This document shows positions 29,381-41,989 of a stretch of 64,000 nucleotides of DNA, piece after piece (the stretch's first letter is position 1; every line of letters starts with the position of its first letter). Source of the stretch: Eutreptiella sp. 'Long Island Sound 2002' (taxonomy: Eukaryota > Euglenozoa > Euglenophyceae > Eutreptiales > Eutreptiaceae). Location of the stretch: the NCBI GenBank assembly GCA_964036045.1, contig OZ038402.1, forward strand, positions 3,503,395 through 3,567,394, given 5' to 3'. The notes below the pieces were generated by a model. The model was given only the letters and a program-made list of their open reading frames with translations, was not told where the DNA came from and made no database searches. Made by a program: the position numbers and the translations under genes.

Positions 29381-30604
29381 TCAAGTATGTACTGACAGTA
29401 ACGGAAATGCAGAGTCCCCCTCCCCCCGGGCCGGTGGCCCCACTGGAATGGGTTGTGAAGGATCTCCGCGGGGCGTATGTGCCGATAGTATAGGAAAATC
29501 GTAGCACCAATCGGCGCATGTCTCGCTGCAGGGTCCTGTGTGTGGTACGTGCCAGGATGCATAGGCGGCACCAGACCATAAACCGTGACCCTGTAGCCAC
29601 TGACGCAGCCGATAAAAAATAGTATCTCGTGTAGACGGAAGAGAGTATAAAATATGTACAGTCCAAGCCTGCGTGGCTTCGACGTCCCATGGTGTACGGC
29701 TGACAATGCGGGGCACGGCGGAGTGCAGTGCGCGCAAAACGGCTGACCGTGGGTAGCCTGAGAGTAACGATATTTGGCACCAGGCTGTGATGCTGATCAG
29801 AACTCCCAACCAGGAGTGCAAAAATGGCTGGACGTTGAGCACAGCACTGACGATGATGCTGGCAACATGCTTATAGTCTCGGGCCCATGGGCTTTGCATT
29901 GTGACCGAGTACTTGAGGCACCAGGTATTCGTGAGACCGGATGGCTGAGTGTATATGAGTGGCGGGTGTGCTTGGTGTAAATGGACAGTGATGCCCATGG
30001 CCGTGACACTGGTAGCCATGCATTCTGTGGTGCAGGTGTGCACAGTGTCTGTGATACATGGGCATAGCACCGGTAGGTCCCAGATTTCTGTAAGTGTGTC
30101 CGTAACGCTTTTCATGGTATGTTTGGCTGTGGGTCCGCGTGCTGCGACCATCACGTTGTCTCGGAACTGTGACAGTGAAAGTGTATTACCTGTGGGAGTG
30201 AGCCATAAGGGGTGCCCTCGTTCGGTGAAGTGGAGCCTTCCCAAGCGGCGCATGAGGTCGATGCGCTGTTTGACTCCCCATATCGAGCGGAGGTCCGCGG
30301 CCTGCGCGCTGAAAGGGCCGCCCATGGGTATTGCTCCCTGCCTGTCCCAAACCCGACCAGATGCTTGTGTGAAAGTGTCTGTCATGAGTGAGAAGTAGAC
30401 TAGGTTTTCGAGGTCTGTGTGTGCCATGTGGAAAAATCGGTCTGATGTGCCTTTGCCTGCCCTGTCCAAATTTTTGTTATCACGGTGGATGCTCCAGACC
30501 GTGTCTGCTGCAGACCAGCGGCGTCTTTTTTGAAGCCAAGTGACTGCCTCAGAGAGAGATGTCATGACCCCCCCCCCCCCCATCCGACCCCCCCCAAATG
30601 GCAT
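29381..30604 (-). CDS. Reverse-transcriptase-like protein, divergent FRDN motif
   Basis: A 407-codon frame opened by ATG at 30604. Residues 91-105 AIPMGGPFSAQAADL fit the G-x-P-x-G-x-P-x-S turn before the RT palm motif. Residues 142-153 LSLSQFRDNVMV occupy the place of YxDD, with Arg-Asp-Asn instead of two Asp. Downstream residues lack recognisable RNase H, integrase or endonuclease. Upstream coding of the same protein continues in another frame at about 30605-30821, and the shift coincides with a C homopolymer (about 30566-30580). Likely a fragment of a non-LTR or otherwise unclassified retroelement; activity is doubtful because one catalytic Asp is replaced. Confidence 0.5.
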   Translation of the reverse strand: MPFGGGRMGGGGVMTSLSEAVTWLQKRRRWSAADTVWSIHRDNKNLDRAGKGTSDRFFHMAHTDLENLVYFSLMTDTFTQASGRVWDRQGAIPMGGPFSAQAADLRSIWGVKQRIDLMRRLGRLHFTERGHPLWLTPTGNTLSLSQFRDNVMVAARGPTAKHTMKSVTDTLTEIWDLPVLCPCITDTVHTCTTECMATSVTAMGITVHLHQAHPPLIYTQPSGLTNTWCLKYSVTMQSPWARDYKHVASIIVSAVLNVQPFLHSWLGVLISITAWCQISLLSGYPRSAVLRALHSAVPRIVSRTPWDVEATQAWTVHILYSLPSTRDTIFYRLRQWLQGHGLWSGAAYASWHVPHTGPCSETCADWCYDFPILSAHTPRGDPSQPIPVGPPARGEGDSAFPLLSVHT

Positions 30605-30821
30605 CCAGTTTCAGGGGGATAGAGGCCTCAACATCAAAAAATCCATTGCGGGATTGTTTCGTTGGGCAAAATAATGATTTTACAAGGGGTTGGACATCCA
30701 ATATCATGCCTTGGGGTATGCTACGCGAATGACCCCCCAGAAGGGGGGGTGTATGGGTCCGCGCACGCGCTTGATCTAACAACCTCTGTTCGAGGTGTGT
30801 CTCCAGTGACACATGCCTCAA
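30593..30821 (-). pseudogene. Upstream part of the RT-like gene (also duplicated at 33938)
   Basis: The minus strand reads HLEQRLLDQARAR, GMILDVQPLVKSLFCP and RNGFFDVEASIPLKLDAI before the C run that precedes the FRDN reading frame. The plus-strand copy at 33938-34145 shows the same DNA with the partial reading PNGFFDSEASIP. Conservation of this peptide supports a former coding role. Confidence 0.45.
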
Positions 30822-31449
30822 AATGATCAGCGCATGAGGATTCTGAAAAGGGTTCTATGTTAGGGAACAACAGAAACCACCACAACAAATATGACAACAA
30901 ATACGTCAATAGGATATGCACGCCTGGTTGGTACTGAGGCCTGGTTGCTTGTTTGATTTTATGGGAATAAGTTGTTCACACTGCCTGTCCCGGGCCACAG
31001 GGCAAAAACGTTTGGGAGGTGAGTGGGGGGGGAGGGGGGGACAAGAAACAGCCCAAACATTTTTGTGGAAACATTGGATTCTTCCCCCCATGATTTTTCG
31101 GTTGGACCACAGGGGCTGGGAGGGCTGGGGTCCTGCTTACAATTCTTTCATTCCAAAGCACCACTGCCCCTGAGGTCATCCACCCAATCCACAAGGGCTG
31201 GGGTGGGCGGGCTTTCAACTGAAGGTTCGGGGTCGATACAGCTCCATATGGCAAGCCCCCCCCCAAAAAGAAAACCTCAATTGACGGGTCCCCAAAAATC
31301 CTGCCGAGACTGATCCCCAGGCCCCCCAGGCATGATGCACGACTAACCCAACCCTCTCCGCTGTATGGCTCATCTTTCCCATGTAAAGTACTATGGGGTG
31401 GGACCCGAGGCCAGAACTTTATTCAAACTGGATCACGTACAAAAAAAAA

Positions 31450-31670
31450 GGCCCCGGAGGTGACCCGGACCCAAAATGAGGCAAAAAATGAAAATGGGAT
31501 TTTTGGAATCAGCGCGTCCAGGGGGTTCAGAAAAATCGTCATCTGCCATGTATTGGGTAAAAAAACAATTTGACCATGTTGAATGCTCAGAAAGTTTTCG
31601 GGGCCTTGGGCGCCAGGGTTCATGATAACTGATTGATTGTCCTGTCCATTGAGCCCTTTTCCCAAACCCC
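31450..31670 (+). repeat. Dispersed repeat family R3, copy 2
   Basis: GAGGTGACCCGGACCCAAAA, TTTTTGGAATCAGCGCGTC, GGGCCTTGGGCGCCAGGG and GAGCCCTTTTCCC in the order seen in copy 3. Confidence 0.75.
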
Positions 31671-32135
31671 CAGTTTTGGGGGCTTCTATTGACCCCCCCC
31701 CCCCCTACGTCGAAAACCCCGACTTTCCTGCCTCGCTTGAGGCGGCAGCAGCCTTGCGGACCGAATACTGCCTGGTGCCAGGGGCCTGCCCTGGGAGCAC
31801 AGGAGGAGAACGAACACCATGAGGTCCAGGGATGACACATCAATACTGAGCACCTGAAGCCGCCCACGCGTCTGGCGCCGCTGGTGACGACTCCTCACCG
31901 GAACCTGCGGAGCCAGCGGTGGTCCCGTCAGGGGAGCCGACACTGTCTGTAGAGGCTCCATCGCTGGAAGGCACTGGCTCTGCATGAAATGGAGGTCCGG
32001 TGTGGCTCTGATGGCCTGTGGTCTGCACAACTGGCGTCATGAGCACACCCACCATCCACAGAAAAGGGCAGAGCATGGTCCACAGTCAGGGATGCATTGG
32101 AAGGGGGGGGGTAGGTACCCCCACCCCCCCCTCCA

Positions 32136-32285
32136 GCCACTGTCCCCCTGACGGCAAGCGCCAGCTTCCATGGCATTTGTAACCGACAGTAACCGCCCCA
32201 AACCGCTTCGGCAACCTCCTCGAACCGCCTGCCTAACCACCTCTGGGGCCGCCTCAGAGGTCCCTTCCCTTCTAATGCAGCCCTG
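32136..32285 (+). repeat. Dispersed repeat family R1, copy 3
   Basis: GCCACTGTCCCCCTGACGGC to TCCCTTCTAATGCAGCC, closely matching 1247-1400. Confidence 0.75.
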
Positions 32286-32784
32286 CCAAAGGACCAAAGC
32301 GCAACGGGCACATCACCGACAACAGCCCTGCCGCTCCAGGACCCAGCCAGGCCACGGCTTACCATGACCGGGGGGGGGGGGGGGGGGTCAATGGTCAGGT
32401 TGCACCGTCCGCATTGGGCTCTGGCCGTGCCTGCTCCCCACGGCTTTTATTGCCCGCTGTCCGCTTTGCTCGCTTCCAGCGCATTCAGGTCCACTGACGT
32501 GTTCCGGCATGGGTTCCCTCCCTGAATGGTGGGCTGCGACTGCTGGGACTCTATGGTGTCAGGCGTACACCCAGGTCAATGGTCACTCCTGGGGTGGACG
32601 GGCTTTCAATTGAAGGGGGTTGTGACCTAATTAAAAAACAGACAAATGCAAACCAGAGGTAATGCACTCTACAGTCAATTGAAGAGGGGGGGGGGGTCTT
32701 TAGATTCCCCTGGCTAGACCCCCCCCACCCCAAAAGGGGCTCAATTGACGGGACCCCCAAAATCCTACCGAGACTGACCCCTGG

Positions 32785-33005
32785 GCCTCGGAGGTGACCC
32801 AGACCCAAAATGAGGCAAAAAATAAAAATGGGATTTTTGGAATCAGCGCGTCGAGGGGGTTCAGAAAGGTCATCATCTGCCATGGATTTGGGGGGGGGGA
32901 ATTTTTTGACCATTTTTAATGCTCAAAAAAATTGTCGGCGCCTTTGGCACCAGGGTTCATAATAAATGATTAATGGTGCCTGTCAATTGAGCCCTTTTCC
33001 CGACC
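32785..33005 (+). repeat. Dispersed repeat family R3, copy 3
   Basis: Nearly the same as copy 2. A CCGAGACTGA...CC lead precedes both, but is about 110-120 bp further away in copy 2, implying an insertion there. Confidence 0.75.
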
Positions 33006-33545
33006 GCCCCTCTCCTCACTTGAAAACCTGCCACCCCCTGTTCTGGGCTTACCGGGGGGGGGGGGAGGGGAGGGCGGAATGGCAGCCTGGGCTCCTCCGG
33101 CAAAAATGAAATTCATGAAAGGGGCCCCAATTTGGCCGTCCATTTCAGGTACATAAACCCTCCCCCCCCCCCCCCCCATACATGTCACAGTCGCCACTGA
33201 GCCATGGCCTGGACCCAGCTCTCAGTGACTTCCGTATGACCAAACTTGAACCCATCCATAGCCAACGACAATACAACCATAACGGAAACATTTAATCACT
33301 GGTTTTGACTGTGGTTGACTGTGGTTGTGATGGTGGAGGTGGCTATGATTGCGCATGACCTCACAGCTAGGCTCACGATCACAACCACAAACAGGATCGC
33401 AATCACAAAGGCAACCATAAATACAACCAAAACCATCAACACAGGGAGGGGGGAATTTGCGCCCAGTCAAATTTGGATGGGTAAATTTCGCTGTGGGAAA
33501 TTTCGTGGTGCGTCCCAACAGGACACTGTAACAGGCGTTTGTAAA

Positions 33546-33872
33546 TTCTATTGCCGTCGGCAGTGCACCTCGAAGAGAGGTTGACAGTCAGCCAAGCAGT
33601 CCCTGAGCCAGGCCAGCAGTCAGTCAGACAGAAACACAAAGTTTGGGTTTCTTGTCAGTGGCAGACACGGACCCAAGCAGTGGGGACTCCTATGTCCATG
33701 TATTGAAGCAGTGGCCGAATGGTAATGCAGCAGGTTACGGATGTTTGGTCGGCGTTTCAAACCCTGGTCCGGTGAATATACTGCCGCCGCCGCAGCAAAG
33801 AGTACACCTGGGTTTGAACCACCGACCATTATCGCTGTGGTTTGCTGCGTTACCATTCGACCAGCAGTTGGG
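33546..33872. repeat. R4 copy 2 ending in an inverted pair of tRNA-like segments
   Basis: The left part repeats R4 (TTCTATTGCC, GCACCTCGAAGAGAGG, CAGT tract). It then has a plus-strand box A TGGCCGAATGGT (33712-33723) with box B GTTTCAAACCC (33754-33764). Directly beyond, on the minus strand, are box A TGGTCGAATGGT (33852-33863) and box B GGTTCAAACCC (33810-33820). The two tRNA-like halves therefore converge. Neither folds into a standard tRNA by eye. Confidence 0.5.
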
Positions 33873-33937
33873 TGTTAGCGATATGCTTCTCCACTGCTTG
33901 TAGCCTTCTCAGCAAAAACTTTTGACCCCCCCCCCCA

Positions 33938-34145
33938 AAAAAGTGATATCCAGTTTTAGGGGATAGAGGCCTCAGAATCAAAAAATCCATTGGGGGATGG
34001 TCTTATTGGGCAAAATAATGATTTTACAAGGGGTTGGACATCCAATATCATGCCTTGGGGTATGCTACGCGAATGACCCCAGAAAAGGGGGGTATATGAC
34101 GCCCGCGCCTGCGCTTGATCTAACAACCTCTCTTCGAGGTGATTT
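33938..34145. repeat. Duplicate of the RT upstream segment
   Basis: About 210 bp matching 30593-30802 in the same orientation (GGATAGAGGCCTCA, GGGCAAAATAATGATTTTAC, GCTACGCGAATGACCCC), also preceded by a C run. It carries stops in the former reading frame. Confidence 0.7.
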
Positions 34146-37060
34146 CACGGAGCGTCCCAAGTCTCAGGCGCACAAGTCGTACAAAAGCCACAGGTGGCTC
34201 TATGCAGGGGAAACCCAACAGCCACACTCAGCCAGTGATGATGGTCTCGGTGATCTCGGGTCAGGGCAGGTGTTTGAATTTTGGCAGCAGGATTCGATTC
34301 GACTGCTGGACCGCTACCAAATCCCATTTTGACCAATTATTCCCTGACCGCTTGGTTGTTTTCCCCAGGCGACCGTAGATTTGGGACAAAGCAGGTTGCA
34401 CTTTTGAACATGTACATGAGGAGATCTTCCCAGATGTCTAGAAACTCAAAACCAAAAACTGTTTTTGGAAAGATCATGTCGCGTAGATGCTTCCTGATGC
34501 AACCACCTTGATAAATTTTGTATATGAACGTCCACATGAAACATACTGAGGGGAGAATTATTCAGGTGGTATCAGCTGGTCCATTTACCTAAATTATGCT
34601 GAAAGTAAGCATCCCAATCCTCCGAGTTAAATTGACTTGCAAAAGCCTTCAACAACTAGCAGCAAGCATCTATAAGCCTCCTGAAATTCAGGTAAGAGAC
34701 CCAACTGTGGTCAGCTCTGCCTCATTCATCCTATTTGCAACACCATTTTCAGCTGGGACACTGTGGAGAGCAGCTGCACAGCCGCTGTCACAAAGAAAAA
34801 CAATGTCAGAATCAACGGCTTTGTTTACCCTCCCATGAACCTCACAAACACTTTCGACAATAACCAACATCTCCCTCACAAGCAAGCCAATGAATGGACG
34901 TAATCAACTGCCGACTGCCGACAACTGCAACAGTTCCTGCCCACCACCGCCAGACAGTAGGGGCCCCTCTGCCTTGAAAAACTTACTCAAGGGACATTTT
35001 GAGAAGCAAAACGTCCCGTGCGAAATAAACCCTGCTTGAAATCCCCCCCCAAAAAAACAACCACAAGCAAAGACCAAACGATACAACCACAATCACACAT
35101 GCACCCTAAATAAAACCAGAACTGCAACCCTAATACAACCACATATACAACCACGATCGCAAATACAACCACAAAAACACTACAGCCAAATATGACCACA
35201 ACAATAAAGCCACGACAACCGTACAACCCTGATCACAAATGCAACCACAATCAATTAGACAACGATAAATGCAAGTGCCAATACAGGCTGAATGAAGACC
35301 TGGCGTATTGTCAGCATCCGGCGTATTGCCAGCGCTCGTGGCCATCATAATCATTTGTGTTTGTGTACGTTGGAGGCGTCCATGCACCTTCGCTCGGACG
35401 GCGGCCATGCGATAGTGCAACAAAGCGTAGAACAACCCTGCCACCAGCACGATGCGGATTGCCGACTGTGCCCAGAAGCCCTGTCCACATGGGCATGCGA
35501 CGGTGACGTGAGTAGCACAGTGCAGCAGAGAGTGAGGGGCATCATCATCGGGGGGGGGGGAATTCCTGATACTGGGCTACAGCGTTATTTTAGCAGGCAA
35601 CCCTGGGAGGGGGGGGGGTATGAAAAATTTTTCCTTACACATTTGCCCAAAATTTCCTTCAAACAAAGCCATTTCAAGGTGGAAGGGTGGTTTACCCATA
35701 ATAATTTGTGATTACAAGGGTGTTGGTGAAATTCAACGCACCTAAGAGGCCCTGCCGTGCCATCGTTACAACTTTTGTGCTCCGCCACCTCCACAGAAGT
35801 TTTGTGCAGGCTGCGCCGGCTACCATGGCCAGGCGTGGCCAATCACAGGCCCCCAATCCTGGGGCCGACTCATGGAGCGCCGGGTTCCCAACCCCCCAGC
35901 CCGCCGCCAATCCACCTGCCCTGTTGTACCCTCTGATCCACCACTTGCCCACCACCTGCCCCCACCCACTGTTGTCGGCTTCCCCTTGTCCTTGGCAGCA
36001 GGCCTGCCCCCTTCCCCCTTCCCCCCTATCCAATGGGGTGCCCCTTCCCCACAGGTAATCGTTTTGAGTCGTTTCGCGTTTCTGTTTGGGGTAGGCGCAA
36101 TGGTGGAGCGCCTACCCCTACCTCACCCCTACCACAGCCAATTGACGCTGGGGTTTTTGTGGTACGGATGTACCTGCTCGGTGTTTCATGCCTTGACAAT
36201 GCGTGGCAAATTGTGGGGTGTGTGGACAGCACAATATTGATAACCTTTCCCCACAAATACAATGCCAGCCACTCGAAGTACGGTTTGCCCATGCAAGGTT
36301 CAAGGGGGAAGAAAGTAAAGGAGAAGACCTGTGATGAGGTCTAAAGCAAGAGCAATCGCACAAAAAGGGGAAGGGAATGTAACGTTGTGACATGCCGTAC
36401 ATTCTCCAAAGCACAATGCACCATATCCAAAAAGATACAACAACAAGAACAAATAATTCATTGTGCGCAACATTCACTATTCTTCCCACTCCCTTGCAAT
36501 TGACCTCTCCTTTACACTAAACAAAAATGCACAAGATCCCAAACTCTACAAAAAATTCAAATAATTCATTATGAGCAATGTGACAAACGGTGGTGTAGAA
36601 ACATTCACTAATTTGCCCCACAAAATCTGTACCATGCAAAAGAAAATTCCAAATGCTACCAATTTAATGCGACATTTTTTTTTTTTCGCAAGCAACCCCC
36701 AAAGGGGGGACCCCCCGTGAAAGTTTTTTCCAAGCGTGAATTTTTTTTCCACTCCCTCACCTGCATCATCATGGGGCTTGGCAATGGGATTGTTCATGGT
36801 TGTATTTGTGGTTTTACTTGTGACTCTGGCTGTATATTTATGGTTGCGTTTGTAATTGGGGCTGTAGTTGTGGTTGTATTTATGGTTGCAGTTGTGATTG
36901 CGGTTGCATTCATTCGCATTCTTGATTGTGATTGTGTTGTGGTCGTATTTGTGTTTCAGGTTGTAGTTGTGGTTGTGTTCATGGTTGCATTTGTGGTCGT
37001 GGTTCCAGGTGAGCGCAGGCAGGCACTCTGGGTGCCATTGGGTTCCCTCAATCAGACCCC
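34146..37060. other. No recognised gene; (ACAACCACA)-type degenerate repeats
   Basis: Degenerate ACAACCACAATCACAAAT repeats at about 35040-35265 (plus) and their complement at 36785-37005. CAACTGCAACAG(T/A)(T/C)CCTGCCCACCAC leads into the array at 34920 and again at 37695, so the array and its flank are dispersed together. The minus frame at 34899-34688 (ending SVPAENGVANRMNEAEL) is non-repetitive and could be an exon, but I cannot name it. Confidence 0.45.
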
Positions 37061-37264
37061 ATGCCCTGCATGGATGGGCCAGGTTGGCCTCTGAGGCTTG
37101 GCAGCCCAGGACTGCTGTTGTACTTGCGAAGGCAAAGGGGTGAAATTGGGCTGCAAAAAGGCTGCAAAACGCTGGTGCGGGGGAGGCACACAGAGTCCTT
37201 AGATGCTGTTGTACCGGAGGGCAACGAACTATATCCACCACCAACTGTGCCAATTGTTTTGTAA
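37061..37264 (+). pseudogene. Coding fragment RGRHTESLDA, plus-strand copy
   Basis: Reads LYLRRQRGEIGLQKGCKTL then RGRHTESLDAVVPEGNEL. A minus-strand copy at 37913-38116 reads LHFRRQGGDVRLQKVC and RGRHTESLDAAAREGNQL. Substitutions fall often at third positions, which argues for past coding selection. Unknown family. Confidence 0.4.
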
Positions 37265-37912
37265 CCGCAAGCCAGCCCCCCCCCCCCCCCCTCCCCAGAG
37301 TACTCACTCGGCCTTTATGGCCACACACACACAGACACATCGGTACCAAAGGATCGGTTTGTCCTTCATACGTCAACCACGGACTGCTGGTCAAAACCAT
37401 GGATACCACACCCCCTCGCGCAAACACAAACTTGGTGAAGCAACAACACTGTGTGTCACGGGGCAGACTCAGAAGCAGTGGAGGAGTGGTGGAGCATGGG
37501 GCCGGGGCAGGGGCCGGCACAGGGACTGACACAGCAGCCCAGGCTGGGGCTTGGAGCCCCCACAGGGACTTCCACCCACGTTTAATCCCCACTCTTATTG
37601 GTCCCTTGCGGCATTCGGAACACACAGGCCTCTGAGGGGAACCAGTGCTGGAGCCTAAGGACCAACAAACAAACGTGATCAAGTGTCCATCTGCCAACAA
37701 CTGCAACAGCACCTGCCCACCACTGCCAGAGAGTAGGGGCCTCCATGTCCTGCCACAATCACAAATGCAACTATAAATACGGCCATAACTACAATGCCAA
37801 TCACAAATACACCACAAATACCAGAACCACAAGAATGTACAGCCCCGCTACCCTTGAGCAAACATGCACAGGCCTTACCAGGAGGGCCTAGAAGACCGGG
37901 TCATCAAGTAGT

Positions 37913-38116
37913 TTAGGGAAGCAGTTCCGGCGTCATGACATTCATTTTTTCAGTGCATAGAAACATTTCTGGCTTTCCCTCTGGACCGGCGGACAGGACC
38001 AGTTGGTTGCCCTCCCGTGCAGCAGCATCTAAAGACTCTGTGTGCCTCCCCCGCGCCAGCTCCATGCAGACTTTTTGCAGCCTAACGTCACCCCCTTGCC
38101 TTCTGAAGTGCAACAC
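37913..38116 (-). pseudogene. Coding fragment RGRHTESLDA, minus-strand copy
   Basis: Inverted paralogue of 37061-37264; the two lie about 0.65 kb apart head-out. Between them are an A/C-rich degenerate array and C homopolymers. Confidence 0.4.
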
Positions 38117-41100
38117 ATGAACGTGTCATTCCTCTCAGTGTAATTCCTCCCAGTGCATTGTGCGATGTTATAATTTTCCCTATTGTAACTTGCCTCTTGT
38201 ACTTTCCCTTCCCCCCAACGTCGTTGGTTCCCGCATGGTAGGGTGAGGGTGCTCCAGCAGGGGCCATGTGGACAGGGTTTTGTCAAAGGTGTAGATGATG
38301 AAAGGGGGGGGCATTGGCTGCTCAAGCTCTTTGCAACCGACGCCTTGTGCACAGTACTTGCCATCCGTCGCTCTTGCACGAACACAGCCCTGTCAAAGCA
38401 CGGTAGTCCTTGCCTTGCGCTTTTCTGAACTCCTCGTAACAGGGTGGATATAGAGGGGAGGGGCAACTACGAATTACGAACCTTGACCAATGGCGGGCCC
38501 AGCGCTGGCATCAACAGCGGTGGCTTCGCCTGTGGAGCACTCGGAGCACTTGGTGCCTGACGAACACAATCAAGGGATTGGGAGCGATGAAGGGGTTCAA
38601 CAGGGGATGGGAAACCGGCCACGTTCAAAACTTGGGGACTGAGCCACACACCCAAGGCCAACATGCACAACACTCAACGCAAAGCAGCAAGACAAAACTG
38701 TGCAGAAGGTGCACATAACTGAACTGTATGACCCCTGCTTGAAGCAGCATGGGCCCTAGAAGGGTGGGTGTAGCTTGGACAGGCCGTTGCTTGTGTGAAG
38801 CTCGAGAGGCAGTTACATTAAACAGCTGTGTCAAAGGGGGACATCGGCCAGGGACACCTTGGCAAAAAAAGGGGTAAGCAGGACTTCTCAGGGGAACTAT
38901 CAATTTGTTACCACATTAATTTGGGTTTGAAAAAAAAAACACAGTGATGAGTTGTGTGGCTGAAACAAAGCGAATCTTGAACAAATGGGCAAAACCTTAA
39001 CGCAGCGCACATGGACATGGGAACTTGCAGCAATCCCCGCAATTACACACAACCCAGAGCTCCCAACACTTGCAGGATATTGCACACTGTTGTGATGAGG
39101 TGTGTCCTTGTTGTCTTTGTATGAATACACCGCCAGTATGCTTTGCTAGCTCCTAGTATGCAAAACCCTCTTTGGCAATCTGCAAAATACCGAGTTGGCG
39201 GAAGAGTAATAATCTACAAGATACACACACCACAACTAGGCAACTCGAACGCCAAGGCGGACAAGACCGAACACTTTGAAGGACACAGTGTCAATGAGCG
39301 TTTCATGGGTCATGTAACAAAATTTTGTGCTGTTTGCCAGTCTGGTGCGTCCAATTGTATGCTTTCTTTGTCTGCTGACCACTCTATGTTGTTCATGCGC
39401 CACCATTTTCGTTTCGAATTGCACACCACTTCACTGATATACATGCATACTATTTTTTGGAGCCAGTGGAACCACTCTGACACTCCGTTTATGGATGGGC
39501 AATGAAGGCGCAGGGGACTTCAGAACTCAACATTGTAGAAATGTGGTAGTGGTTGGAGCTGCAAATCCTCGGATTCCCCTTACTCCAAACACCTCGTCAG
39601 GCAATGCAAAAAAAAGTTAAACTGTCATGAAGCTAGGCACCTTTCGGTTGCAGGGCAATGACGATGCAAGTGCACTGAAACTTATAATTTGTTCAAATCA
39701 CAGGTACACACACTCTGATCACACTACCTTGCTGGCAAGGGGAGAGGAAAACTGTGTATCATGCATACGCAGCACGGATTCTCACATCATGATTGTTGTG
39801 GGGTTGAAATGGCAGAAATTGGCCATGGTCTTTGAGCCAAGCGTAACCGCTTGCTCGATCACACACAAATTGTGTGGGACTAATACTTGGGGAGGGAGAG
39901 GGAGGGGTAGGGGCAGATTTAGTCAACAGGGACCAGTTTGTCCGATCATTATTCAGCAGCCCGTGGTGACATCTGGTCACAGGAGGACAGTCCAGCACAC
40001 CAGAAAGCATTCACTTTTAACCACTGAACACAAAATATCATGTGGCAGCACGTCATCATTGGAATCTGGTGGACGATGCGCAAATGAACTGCACCGAGTT
40101 CTGTGGCCACTGTTGATTCCTCTCTGCTTTCCCAGCAGCCCGTATACCGACCTCTGTCCTCTGTGCACCAAGGCAATCCGGCCATACAATATATTGTAGC
40201 GCTACCCACGTGTCCATGAACCAGCACGACACCCCTATCTGACACACATTACAAATGACAAGCAGGAAAGCACACTGAATAGGAAAGTGCACAATGCAAC
40301 AAAAACAAACAAAAGCAACCAAGCAGCTGACCCTGAACTTGAGGAATTTTTCAATCAACAGACTTGATCTACCTTTCAGAAAATTTTGATCAACATCTAA
40401 AATCCAATCTTCAGGAGGCAAGCCCCAACCTATGCAAGAAAACTTCGCCTCACTAATCACTAGTTATGGAGCCCTAGGGCCCGTGGACAGTCCGCAGGTG
40501 ACCGCAGCTTGTAGCCAAGCTGCGGTTGATAACAATTCCCCTGCCCAAGTTCGAGACCAGACCCTTGCATTACACACACAAACACACACGATTGACGTGA
40601 GACGAACAGACAAACACACACACACACGCACACACAACGCAACAATGCAAGGAAAGAACAAGAATTCATGTACTTGCAGTGTCACTGACAAAAGTATGCG
40701 GTGATTGTAGGTGAAAGGATAGAGACAATGCCAAATCGGTGTCACTCAAATATTTCAGTCTCAATTCCACCAAAATGCATTGATTCAAGCATTCCCATTA
40801 TTGAGTGAAACTGTGTATCATTGACACAGTGAAAAGTGAAGTCAAAGTGGACCAGTGTGTAACCAGTGGCAAATTGAGTGACTGGCAACCTTCTTCCCCC
40901 CCCCCCCCCCCACACACAAAACCCCTACATCACCTGCGACAACGTCCTTTTGGCACCGGATGTTGTGCAATTTCCACAAGAGCGCAGAGGGCAGTGTAGG
41001 GAGTGAGAGATTGGGGTAGCGTGTGAATTTCCACGGGTCGCTTTGTGGAACCACTGCGAAGTGACTTCAAGGTTGGGAGTGGGTGGGAGGTGGTTTTTTC

Positions 41101-41989
41101 ACTCAGTGATTTCTTGTTGGTGGTAGTGGACAGTTTGTGCCTTGTTGGGAAAATTGGTGTTGATGTTGCACAGCCGAATATCTCCAGTGACCACCCAGTG
41201 GGGGCTGGGGACGCGGCACACTTTTCCCTGGTTACGAGCCCACACACCGAGAGAAATTTTTTTCCGCTAATATGCCGTTTGTGATTTTATCTACGAAGAA
41301 GGATCGTAAGGGCAATGAAATAGTTGAGTGGTACCGAACAGTGCATGAAGCTGGAAAAATGTAGGAAGGGAACAAGCACTTTTTTGTGATGGTATTGAAG
41401 TAGGGGCTAGGTCGCAAAGAAAAATGATTTGGAGAGGAGTAACACAGTACTGAAAAGAGATAAGTAGCAAAAAGGAAGTATGTGTTGAACCCAAAGAAGT
41501 GGTAGCAAGAGTGCAATGGAAGGTGGGGGAAGAATGGTACGCTCCATAGTTTTAATGGGATTGCACCAGGAAAAATAGACAAAATAATGTCAAGGGCAGG
41601 AGTGGATGACAGAGACAAAACCTTAGATAGCGTCGTAATGGATACTATACAAAATTTCCAGGGAACAACTTTTGGAAACCACCAAGATGTTGGGTACTAG
41701 TTACGTTTCATTTCCTAGATAGTATGACTCAAATTAGAACAAAATAGATGTGTGTCTACAAAATAGTTGCAAGGGACCGCAGATGTTAAAGCATTCCCTG
41801 GATGACTTTACGTGAAACATGGAATTGGCCGCTGGGTAGCGTAGGAGGGGGATGCGGGGGGGTGAGATGACATTATTTTTGAGGCCCCAATGGATTTCGG
41901 GACCATCATAGTAGATTTGGAATTGCAAGGACGTGAAACAAGTGCCAGCCTGCTCTACCGTGAGAGAAACACCGTTAGCAAGGTGCTAA
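38117..41989. other. No recognised gene
   Basis: Lower GC than the left half. Short ORFs on both strands without domains. A (CA)n patch near 40572-40632 and a C run at about 40896. I see no tRNA or other RNA gene. Confidence 0.45.

Larger units (their letters stand above)
30822..33545. other. No recognised gene; R3 and R1 copies and G/C runs
   Basis: Contains R3 copies (31450-31670 and 32785-33005), an R1 copy (32136-32285) and several G/C homopolymers. Short acidic or Pro-rich frames near 31840-32076 have no recognisable domain. Confidence 0.5.

Noticed and set aside
36546-37832. A 428-codon minus frame rich in Asn/His
   Set aside because: Built from degenerate ACAACCACA-type repeats and overlapping an opposite-strand conserved fragment; no domain.
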